Positions 1 through 5,543 of a DNA stretch of 8,236 bases are shown piece by piece. This DNA comes from CAYUNA01 sp047629355 (GTDB taxonomy: Bacteria > Bacteroidota > Bacteroidia > Chitinophagales > Saprospiraceae): contig JBLHWU010000260.1 of the NCBI GenBank assembly GCA_047629355.1, positions 1-8,236 of the forward strand. Direction: 5' to 3'. Position 1 is the first letter of the stretch; each line of letters starts with the position of its first letter. The notes under the pieces are model-generated. The model worked only from the letters and a program-made list of their open reading frames with translations. It ran no database searches and was not told where the DNA came from. A program made the position numbers and the translations under genes.

Positions 1-15
1 ACACTATTGGAGCTT

Positions 16-43
16 GGTGAGTAAGGCGCGAGCCTTCCTCACC
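16..43. repeat. GNRA-loop hairpin at the window edge
   Basis: The segment folds into a 12-base-pair stem (GGTGAGTAAGGC against GCCTTCCTCACC) with one T/C mismatch at 22/37 and a four-base GCGA loop at 28-31, a GNRA-type tetraloop. A pyrimidine run, TCCCCCTT, follows. It may lie at the 3' end of a plus-strand gene that begins before the window: frames close with stops at 22-24 and 59-61, but too little is visible to choose one. It could equally be a dispersed intergenic repeat. Confidence 0.5.
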
Positions 44-70
44 TCCCCCTTAATCAAATGAAGTGAAAAT

Positions 71-108
71 TAAAAGATACTACGGTCGAGAAACCGTAGT
101 ATCTTTTA
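71..108. terminator. Bidirectional terminator-like hairpin
   Basis: Perfect 16-base-pair inverted repeat (TAAAAGATACTACGGT against ACCGTAGTATCTTTTA) with a six-base loop at 87-92. The A-run on the left arm and T-run on the right arm give a U-tract in both directions, as in a bidirectional Rho-independent terminator. It would end a plus-strand gene lying mostly before the window, and could also catch minus-strand transcripts coming from the N-glycanase gene. Confidence 0.7.
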
Positions 109-256
109 TAAAATACACAAAATGAGAACTTCTTAAACACACTATATTTTGAAGTTTTTGAGCGGCAACTTATTTTTTAACATTGATAATCTACCTTTTT
201 CTGCCGCTGATTAATTTCATCAAGAATTACCTTAAGCCTTTTTTCATTATTTCCAT

Positions 257-286
257 GCGAAGCGCTCCCTGCGCTTCGCTTTTTTT
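257..286 (+). terminator. Rho-independent terminator
   Basis: A 9-base-pair GC-rich stem (GCGAAGCGC at 257-265 against GCGCTTCGC at 271-279) with a five-base loop is followed directly by seven T residues at 280-286. This is a canonical intrinsic terminator in the plus direction. In the minus direction no U-tract follows. No protein gene ends just upstream, so it either backs up the terminator at 71-108 or ends a small non-coding transcript. Confidence 0.7.
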
Positions 287-324
287 ATTTATTGTCGTTC
301 TGACCTTCTTTTTTCATTTTGCTC

Positions 325-422
325 TTGCTTTGTCATTCCAACCGAAGTGGAGGAATCTGATGTAATATCACGCCAGATTCCTCCACTTCGGTCGGAATGA
401 CAAAGCAACGTCGGAATGACAA
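325..422. repeat. Long inverted repeat element (REP/MITE-like)
   Basis: Two 35-base arms, 325-359 and 374-408, are reverse complements with one mismatch (A340 against C393) and enclose a 14-base loop. A partial direct copy follows: GTCGGAATGACAA at 391-403 recurs at 410-422. The core (GTCATTCC, CCGAAGTGGAGGAATCT) resembles a repeat type that I recall as common between genes in Bacteroidota; that link is from memory and not verified. The element sits just beyond the stop codon of the N-glycanase gene, where its transcript could fold into a very stable 3' hairpin that may aid termination or protect the mRNA. Confidence 0.8.
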
Positions 423-428
423 TAAATC

Positions 429-3400
429 TTACTGCTTCACCACTTGCCGTACCCAATTCCTTTCCCCATCACTCACTTTCAAAAAGTACATCCCTTTAGC
501 AAAGTCATTTAAATCAACTGCTTCAATATGTTGATTGACGCCTTGATTACTCAATGTTTTTGAAATTAAAACTCTACCCGTCAGGTCCGTCAATTCCATT
601 GTTAAAATATCATTTTCAAAACCATGCAATTCAATATTCACTTCATCAAAGGTTGGATTTGGAAAAACGCTTAGCAGACGATAGGTTTCCAAATCTTCCG
701 TACCGACAAGCTGTGGCATCACAAAATCAAATTGTACGCCGCCACCAAAATCTGCGTTGAAACTTTGAATTGATAACGCAATCGTACCATTGATAATTCG
801 ATTAAAACGAACGCTACCATTACCATTATTTGGAAAAAACCAGAAAGACAAACCATCATTACCTGCATCTTCCAATTCAAAACTATAACAGCCTGCGGGT
901 AAATCCAGGGCATCTTTGTACTGAGCATTCGCGTTTAAATTATCGCGTTCTAAGACGATATTGCCCTCCGAATCTTTGATAAGGTAGCTATTGTCAGAAG
1001 GAACAAGGTTGGTATTGACTTGAATTTCGAGTGGGTTATCGTAGTCAAAAACTTTCGCAGGTGTGAAAGTTGATTGTCCAGAATCATTGTCAGGTTGCTC
1101 GTCTGCGCCGCCGTTGACTGTCACAATTTGGGCTTCAAAAATGTTGTCTTCTAAAGGCGTTTCCCAGAAAGTCATCGTTTCTACGGGAAGGACAATTTCT
1201 GTAGTTCCATTAGATACAATTGTACCATTCCAAGTATATGTTAATGGCGTTCCACCTTTCACCGTATATTCAATTTCAAGGCTGCTGATAGCATTGCTAC
1301 CCGTATTTTTTACTTGAATCATTGGCGTCGTACAAGCTGGGTTGATGCGCTCAAATTCTACTTGTTTGTTGTTTGGTCGCATAATGAATTCAATGGAAGC
1401 ATCATTGGTAAAATTGTACGCACCATAAGTTACCAATTGATTGTTTACCAAATAGTTAGCCTCTGTCATCATTGCACCATTTAATCCATAATCTACCTCA
1501 ATAATATCGCCTGGACTACTTCCCGTAATGTCAAAAATATTTATATCTGTCGCCATCCCTGGACACCAACCTGCACGGTCAAAAATCCATGTTCCACCCT
1601 GTGGATAGACTGGGTTTTTACCACAATATTTCCAAACATCATAAGTGAAATCTTGCGCACCACCGTTGACATTTAAATAGTGATTGCGAGAGACAAATTC
1701 TCCATTTTGACCATGACCTGTAATGGCAGACCGCAATTGAAAATGACTACCATTTGGCGAAAGCTGCACTTGTCGAGGTTCAAAAACAACGTCGTTCAAA
1801 ATTTGGTCAAACCAGCCCCGACGGAATGGCCATACTTGCTGAATGTCGATAACTTCTCGTGGTGGCGTTCCTTCAATGAATAAAAATTTAATGTTCATTT
1901 CTTCCTGAAATTGTCCACCCATTTCTAAAGATATGCGTCTCTCTCCTTTTAAAATAGGCGCAAAATCAGTGACATCTAAAGTAAAAGTTTTACCATCTAT
2001 GCCCAAGTCCAAACCGTTTCCGTAAGGCGTGACTAAAGAAACCAACTCATATTTAGCGTCAACTTTATTATAATAAGTCAGCGACCCAATCTGGATGTTT
2101 CCAGAAGCAGCGACGAAAGTTGAACCGAGAATTTCACCCGCTTCGTTATACGTGTACATTTCTCCAGAAGGGTAGAAGAATTGCGTATTTATTGCCATTA
2201 AATCTGTTCCAGCCACTTCGTATTCAGTGACTTGATGTAATGGATTAATCGTAGAATCTATCACGGAAATAAGGACATCTTCAACGGTTACATCCCCTTG
2301 CACGAACGTAAAATTAGGTCGAACGGTACTATTTGTAAAGTTTTTATACAAATCTTCGCCCCGAATTATTTGCCAATTTGGCAAAGAAATATCAGCTGTT
2401 AAAAGGCTTGGTGAAGCGTCACTTAAAGTGAATCCTGTGCCCTCATTCATTTGATAATATGCCACCAAATCATCCGCATTTGGATGGTCAACATCAACGG
2501 ATTTTCGCATATACTCACGAATGGTATTTTCATCCAAAGCTTTACTCCAAACGCGAAATTCATCAATGCTACCCCAATATTTTCCAGCCAAATTCGCAGA
2601 CGAACCGATATTGAATTGGCTAATATCAATCAACTTATTTTTACCTGTTCCAGAGTGCCATTCTACGCCATTCAAATAAATTTTCATCACACCCGAAACT
2701 GCATTTTTAGTAAAAGCCCAATGATTCCATTTGCCCTCAAAATCCGCTTCGGTTGCCAATTTATTAATTCGATCATATCCTCCGCCGTCATTGCCACAAT
2801 CCCAGTAAACTTGACTATTTGACCAAGGTAAATGCGCATTTGCTTGCCGATTGTTATCTGCATCCAAACCTTCAAAAGCATAGGAACTAGCAGGCATTAC
2901 ATCAGCCGTTCCATATTGCCAAAGAGAGATGGTAATTTCTTCCGAAACGGAAGCAAAATTATCTGTTGGAATAGCGACGGTACCGCTACCTGAAAAGAAC
3001 AAGGCATGGTCAGAAGTACCCGAAAAAATAGCAGAATTAAAGCCAGTATCTGTGCCTTTAACCGTTATACCACCGCCTGTATTTGAGGTGGTAAAACTGA
3101 ATTCAACAATCACATTATCCGTACCATTCCAATCAAAGGAATTGTAAAAATTAAAGTCTTTCAAACCAAGATTATCAAAATCGGTGTTTTGAAAATAGAC
3201 TTCTGAAAAACCTGTGTTTTCCGGGTTGTCAGCATCTAATTCCGTTAAGTTGGTTGTTTTTAACTTAATTTTTAAAAACGCAATCTGTGCGCCCAATGCA
3301 CTCAAATCCATTTTTAATGCATGAATATCACCTGCTGTTAAGCCACCGTTTTGCAGCTCTATCGCCGTCATTAAAAATTGTGCACGCGTCACTTCTTGTC

Positions 3401-3851
3401 CTCCAGCAAGTGGCAATGGAATTTCGCCATTCCCAACCGTTGCTTCGGTCGTGTTATTTGCAGTTAACACTGTTTCGTGCTGGTTATATTGATAATAAGT
3501 ATAAGTCGGCGCATCGGAATAATCGAAGGAATCGCCACTGAAATTAGAGACGATATGCGTAGGATGTGTTGCCCTCGTCGAATCCACTCGATTTGGGTCA
3601 GTGATAAAAGTATTACACGAATAATCCCATTCTCGACAACCTACACCACCGTTGCCCACTTGGTCGCCATGGCAGCGCATATTGTAGAGCATCAAAATTT
3701 TTCGGTACGTCTTATTAGGGTCGTCGGGGAAAGTGAACATTTCGTTGCGCGTTTCGGATGCCCAAGTGAAAGTCTGCACGACGGTAGTATCTTGGGCGAA
3801 ACTTTGAAATGTACAAAAAATAACAATAAAAAGAGTGTTCAAAAACTTCAT
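429..3851 (-). CDS. Secreted PNGase F-like N-glycanase with inserted LamG domain and type IX sorting domain
   Basis: Predicted peptide-N4-(N-acetyl-beta-glucosaminyl)asparagine amidase, which cleaves N-glycans from glycoproteins outside the cell. The start is the ATG at 3851, which opens a clean signal peptide (residues 1-19, cut after SFA); an in-frame TTG two codons upstream is less likely. From memory of Elizabethkingia PNGase F, its catalytic Asp60, Glu118 and Glu206 match D76 (CREWD), E643 (ISLEM) and E718 (GEF). DRAGWCPGM at 758-766 is identical, and C743/C763 match a known disulfide. Order: N-domain first half 20-87; an insertion of about 88-598 holding a beta-rich domain and a LamG domain (about 276-470); N-domain second half 599-665; C-domain 670-825; a CARDB-like stretch 833-928; another beta-rich stretch 938-1046; and a type IX (Por) sorting domain 1056-1140 with FPNP at its start. 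It is far longer than PNGase F (about 314 residues, mature). The family call is strong; substrate range is unknown. Confidence 0.9.
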   Translation of the reverse strand: MKFLNTLFIVIFCTFQSFAQDTTVVQTFTWASETRNEMFTFPDDPNKTYRKILMLYNMRCHGDQVGNGGVGCREWDYSCNTFITDPNRVDSTRATHPTHIVSNFSGDSFDYSDAPTYTYYQYNQHETVLTANNTTEATVGNGEIPLPLAGGQEVTRAQFLMTAIELQNGGLTAGDIHALKMDLSALGAQIAFLKIKLKTTNLTELDADNPENTGFSEVYFQNTDFDNLGLKDFNFYNSFDWNGTDNVIVEFSFTTSNTGGGITVKGTDTGFNSAIFSGTSDHALFFSGSGTVAIPTDNFASVSEEITISLWQYGTADVMPASSYAFEGLDADNNRQANAHLPWSNSQVYWDCGNDGGGYDRINKLATEADFEGKWNHWAFTKNAVSGVMKIYLNGVEWHSGTGKNKLIDISQFNIGSSANLAGKYWGSIDEFRVWSKALDENTIREYMRKSVDVDHPNADDLVAYYQMNEGTGFTLSDASPSLLTADISLPNWQIIRGEDLYKNFTNSTVRPNFTFVQGDVTVEDVLISVIDSTINPLHQVTEYEVAGTDLMAINTQFFYPSGEMYTYNEAGEILGSTFVAASGNIQIGSLTYYNKVDAKYELVSLVTPYGNGLDLGIDGKTFTLDVTDFAPILKGERRISLEMGGQFQEEMNIKFLFIEGTPPREVIDIQQVWPFRRGWFDQILNDVVFEPRQVQLSPNGSHFQLRSAITGHGQNGEFVSRNHYLNVNGGAQDFTYDVWKYCGKNPVYPQGGTWIFDRAGWCPGMATDINIFDITGSSPGDIIEVDYGLNGAMMTEANYLVNNQLVTYGAYNFTNDASIEFIMRPNNKQVEFERINPACTTPMIQVKNTGSNAISSLEIEYTVKGGTPLTYTWNGTIVSNGTTEIVLPVETMTFWETPLEDNIFEAQIVTVNGGADEQPDNDSGQSTFTPAKVFDYDNPLEIQVNTNLVPSDNSYLIKDSEGNIVLERDNLNANAQYKDALDLPAGCYSFELEDAGNDGLSFWFFPNNGNGSVRFNRIINGTIALSIQSFNADFGGGVQFDFVMPQLVGTEDLETYRLLSVFPNPTFDEVNIELHGFENDILTMELTDLTGRVLISKTLSNQGVNQHIEAVDLNDFAKGMYFLKVSDGERNWVRQVVKQ

Positions 3852-3921
3852 AAGCAAGGTGGTTTTATTAGAAATGTGGTAATTACTCAGGTGCTTCTTG
3901 TTGGTTAAAGGGGTTTTAGGG

Positions 3922-3948
3922 GGAGAGAAAAATTAGATTTTTCTCTCC
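3922..3948. repeat. A/T-rich hairpin in the divergent spacer
   Basis: Perfect 12-base-pair inverted repeat (GGAGAGAAAAAT against ATTTTTCTCTCC) with a three-base TAG loop. It lies 71 bases upstream of the N-glycanase start, probably within that gene's 5' leader. A short T-run follows on the plus strand only (TTT at 3949-3951), so it is a weak terminator at best. A G-rich flank (GGGGTTTTAGGGGG) suggests a low-complexity intergenic repeat. Confidence 0.65.
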
Positions 3949-3962
3949 TTTAAGTCCTCTTC

Positions 3963-3983
3963 CCCGCCGCCGTAGGCGGCGGG
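3963..3983. repeat. All-GC palindromic hairpin
   Basis: A 9-base-pair stem made only of G and C (CCCGCCGCC against GGCGGCGGG) with a three-base GTA loop, standing out in an AT-rich spacer. It begins 15 bases beyond the previous hairpin. The composition contrast suggests a mobile or dispersed palindrome. In the N-glycanase leader it would be a very stable RNA hairpin. Confidence 0.65.
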
Positions 3984-3989
3984 CTGGGT

Positions 3990-4049
3990 GTTTTTAAGTA
4001 ATGAATTTGAGCTTACTGCTGAAATTCATTACTCAAGCTCTCTAAAAAC
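3990..4049. repeat. Extended inverted repeat in the divergent spacer
   Basis: The core is a 12-base-pair perfect stem (AGTAATGAATTT at 3997-4008 against AAATTCATTACT at 4022-4033), continued inward by a mismatch and three more pairs (AGC/GCT). Outside it, GTTTTTA at 3990-3996 pairs with TAAAAAC at 4043-4049 across a nine-base bulge on one side. The whole makes a cruciform-like structure of 60 bases. It may be a repeat element or a folded part of the N-glycanase leader. Confidence 0.6.
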
Positions 4050-4076
4050 AGACCTGAATAGTTACAAAATGTGGAA

Positions 4077-4084
4077 CAAATTTA
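4077..4084 (-). promoter_or_regulatory. Candidate -7 element for the N-glycanase gene
   Basis: On the minus strand this reads TAAATTTG, an exact match to the Bacteroidota primary-sigma -7 consensus TAnnTTTG. No clear TTG-type -33 element is seen at 19-21 bases upstream. If used, the transcript would begin near 4070 and carry a leader of about 220 bases containing the three hairpins between 3922 and 4049. Confidence 0.3.
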
Positions 4085-4135
4085 ATAATAATAAATAAAA
4101 CCTTTTTGCGAATGCAGCATTTGGTCAGAAAGGCG

Positions 4136-4143
4136 CACCTTTG
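4136..4143 (+). promoter_or_regulatory. Candidate -7 element for the ECF sigma gene
   Basis: CACCTTTG differs from TAnnTTTG at one position (the first T) and lies 21 bases before the chosen ATG. No well-spaced -33 TTTG is present: the nearest TTTG copies, at 4105-4108 and 4120-4123, are spaced wrongly. It might instead be read by an alternative sigma factor, for example the encoded one itself. Confidence 0.3.
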
Positions 4144-4164
4144 TTATTGAATGTACTTTTAAAA

Positions 4165-4707
4165 ATGACAAAAAACGAAAAAGAATTGGTTCAACTGTGT
4201 CTTGCGGGACAGCGCAATGCACAGCAGGAATTGTATGCACGATACAAGACCAAAATGTTTGGTATTTGCTTGCGTTACGCAAAGAGTCGAGAGACAGCCG
4301 AAGATGTTTTATTGGATGGATTTATGAAGGTTTTTCGGGATTTAGGGCAGTTTCAATTCAAGGGTTCATTGGAAGGTTGGATTCGGAAAGTGATAGTGAA
4401 TACGGCATTGATGCACTTGCGAAAAAAGCATCGTTTTGATTTTCAACCGATTGATAATGAATTGATTATTGAAAGATTGGAAGTTGAGCCAACAGTATTG
4501 CAAGACATTCGTGTTGATGCCATTATAGCGCAAATTCAGCAGCTTCCGATTGGGTATCAAACGATTTTTAACCTATTTGCGATTGAAGGTTTTTCGCATA
4601 AAGAAATTGGTGAAAAATTGGGGATAAAAGAAAGTACTTCGCGGTCGCAATATACACGAGCACGGCGGTTGTTGCAAGGGTTTTTATTGAAGGAACGGGT
4701 GGTTTAG
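4165..4707 (+). CDS. ECF-type RNA polymerase sigma factor (sigma-70 family)
   Basis: An alternative sigma factor of 180 residues that would direct RNA polymerase to a specific promoter set. Region sigma2 spans about 20-88, with the AEDVLLDGFMKVF helix at 45-57 and GWIRKVIVNTALMHLRK at 71-87, which corresponds to the promoter-melting part. Region sigma4 spans about 115-175, with LPIGYQTIF, EGFSHKEIGEKLGIKESTSR (the helix-turn-helix) and a closing RARRLL helix. Length is normal for an ECF factor, and no extra C-terminal domain is present. The ATG at 4165 was chosen over an in-frame TTG at 4141, which overlaps the putative -7 element and adds residues with no family match. The next gene, 67 bases downstream, encodes a membrane protein with an anti-sigma-like N-terminus, the usual arrangement for a sigma/anti-sigma pair. 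Target promoters cannot be named from this window. Confidence 0.93.
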   Translation: MTKNEKELVQLCLAGQRNAQQELYARYKTKMFGICLRYAKSRETAEDVLLDGFMKVFRDLGQFQFKGSLEGWIRKVIVNTALMHLRKKHRFDFQPIDNELIIERLEVEPTVLQDIRVDAIIAQIQQLPIGYQTIFNLFAIEGFSHKEIGEKLGIKESTSRSQYTRARRLLQGFLLKERVV

Positions 4708-4715
4708 GTGTGTTT

Positions 4716-4748
4716 AAATCATGATGATTTTTAAAATCACCATGATTT
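4716..4748. promoter_or_regulatory. Palindrome/hairpin between sigma and membrane partner genes
   Basis: Two 16-base arms (AAATCATGATGATTTT at 4716-4731 and AAAATCACCATGATTT at 4733-4748) are reverse complements except for A4724/C4740, around a single central T. As RNA this is a stem of about 13-15 pairs followed by an AT-rich run with several Ts, so it may act as a leaky terminator that lowers expression of the downstream gene. As DNA it could be an operator. It covers an alternative ATG at 4721 of the next gene. Confidence 0.5.
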
Positions 4749-4774
4749 TATATTTTAAAATATTTATTATTAAA

Positions 4775-5422
4775 ATGGAGAATTCTAAAAATAATTTTGA
4801 CAATTTTATAAAAAAAGAAGTGGATAACTTTGAGGCACAGCCGTCTGAAAATGTTTGGCAAAAACTGGACGGGCATTTAGCGGAAAATTCCTCTAAAATT
4901 CCTCAAAAAAACAAATGGCTACTCTTTGCGGCAACCATTGTAGCAGGCGTAATTCTATTCGGTTTACTCTTTTTATATTTAAAAAATAAAAAACAGCCTG
5001 TGGCAAAACCCGATTCAACGAGCGTCTTTGCCAATTACCAATCGACCGATGTTTTTCAAATGCAACAAATTAAAAGTGCTGTCACTTTAATGGAGGACCA
5101 AAATAAAAAAATAGTGTTGATTAATTGTCAAATGAACAGTTGTCCGATGTGTGCAAAAATGGAAAATTTAACGTACGAAAATTATGAAATTGCTGGATTT
5201 TTGGACAAGTATTTTGTGAAAATAGACGTAGAATTCAGTGCCAACGAAATGACACAATTGCAAGATTTTTATAGGTTGAAAGCTTATCCGACGGCCTTGT
5301 TTTTGGATAGAAACGGTGTATTGTTGGAGAAAGTTGTGGGTTTTCAGGATGCAGAAAAATTTATGGACACGCTGGATAATATGATGGAATTGGAGGCGAT
5401 GGGGCAACTTGTGTTCAATTAG
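4775..5422 (+). CDS. Membrane-anchored thioredoxin-like protein, putative redox-linked anti-sigma factor
   Basis: A 215-residue single-pass membrane protein. Residues 1-35 (DNFIKKEVDNFE, then ENVWQKL) resemble the short N-terminal segment of Bacteroidota anti-sigma-type proteins. Residues 48-69 form one transmembrane helix, preceded and followed by lysines. Residues about 95-205 are thioredoxin-like: VLINCQM, the redox motif CPMC at C123/C126, KMENLTYENYE, then AYPTALFLDRNG with the cis-proline P172. The fold is most like the periplasmic thioredoxin_7/DUF953 type. A third cysteine, C118, lies five residues before the motif. The ATG at 4775 was chosen because the cytoplasmic segment then starts the protein; an ATG at 4721 would add 18 mostly hydrophobic residues and lies in a hairpin. 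Following an ECF sigma gene, it is inferred to hold the sigma factor and respond to periplasmic thiol state. It could alternatively be a plain membrane-tethered reductase. Confidence 0.8.
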   Translation: MENSKNNFDNFIKKEVDNFEAQPSENVWQKLDGHLAENSSKIPQKNKWLLFAATIVAGVILFGLLFLYLKNKKQPVAKPDSTSVFANYQSTDVFQMQQIKSAVTLMEDQNKKIVLINCQMNSCPMCAKMENLTYENYEIAGFLDKYFVKIDVEFSANEMTQLQDFYRLKAYPTALFLDRNGVLLEKVVGFQDAEKFMDTLDNMMELEAMGQLVFN

Positions 5423-5423
5423 C

Positions 5424-5492
5424 AATTAACAACGTACAATGAGTAATTTTATCGTGGAGAAATTGCTCATTATTCATTGCTCATTGTTAATT
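5424..5492. repeat. ATTGCTCATT/AATTAACAA intergenic repeat cluster
   Basis: The spacer is built of short related words in both orientations. AATTAACAA (5424-5432) is mirrored by TTGTTAATT (5484-5492). AATGAGTAATT (5438-5448) pairs with AATTGCTCATT (5461-5471) with one mismatch and a 12-base loop. ATTGCTCATT (5462-5471) recurs as ATTGCTCATTG (5476-5486). Such word-repeat spacers are, as far as I recall, frequent in Bacteroidota. The cluster begins just past the stop of the thioredoxin gene and its right edge supplies the -33 region of the next promoter. Confidence 0.6.
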
Positions 5493-5513
5493 CTTCATTG
5501 TTATGTACATTTG
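5484..5513 (+). promoter_or_regulatory. Bacteroidota-type promoter of the peptidase gene
   Basis: TTG at 5484-5486 is separated by 19 bases from TACATTTG at 5506-5513, an exact match to the -7 consensus TAnnTTTG. Transcription would begin near 5520, giving a leader of about 25 bases. GGCAAA at 5513-5518 and TTTGCC at 5535-5540 form a six-pair inverted repeat that ends three bases before the ATG and might fold over the start region. Confidence 0.65.
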
Positions 5514-5543
5514 GCAAAAAATCGGTTTTAAAAATTTGCCATT

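Noticed and set aside
1..61. C-terminal end of a gene entering from the left
   Set aside because: Two frames close here (stops at 22-24 and 59-61), but about 20 codons at most are visible and nothing identifies a protein, so it was not listed as a gene.
183..365. 60-residue plus-strand frame with hydrophobic N-terminus
   Set aside because: It starts at TTG, runs through the 257-286 terminator and ends inside the long inverted repeat; its last residues are just a translation of the repeat.
2451..2822. 123-residue plus-strand frame
   Set aside because: It lies wholly within the LamG-coding part of the N-glycanase gene on the other strand and shows no domain features.
3852..3857. TTG start of the N-glycanase gene two codons upstream
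   Set aside because: The ATG at 3851 opens a normal signal peptide; TTG starts are uncommon and nothing favours it.
3477..3908. 143-residue plus-strand frame antisense to the N-glycanase gene
   Set aside because: It overlaps the N-terminal coding part of a well-supported gene and has no recognisable domain; it is a shadow frame.
4141..4164. TTG start of the ECF sigma gene
   Set aside because: It lies inside the likely -7 element and adds eight residues without family similarity; the ATG at 4165 is better.
5424..5492. CRISPR-like spacing of short repeats
   Set aside because: The words are 9-11 bases, inverted as well as direct, irregularly spaced, and there are no Cas genes.
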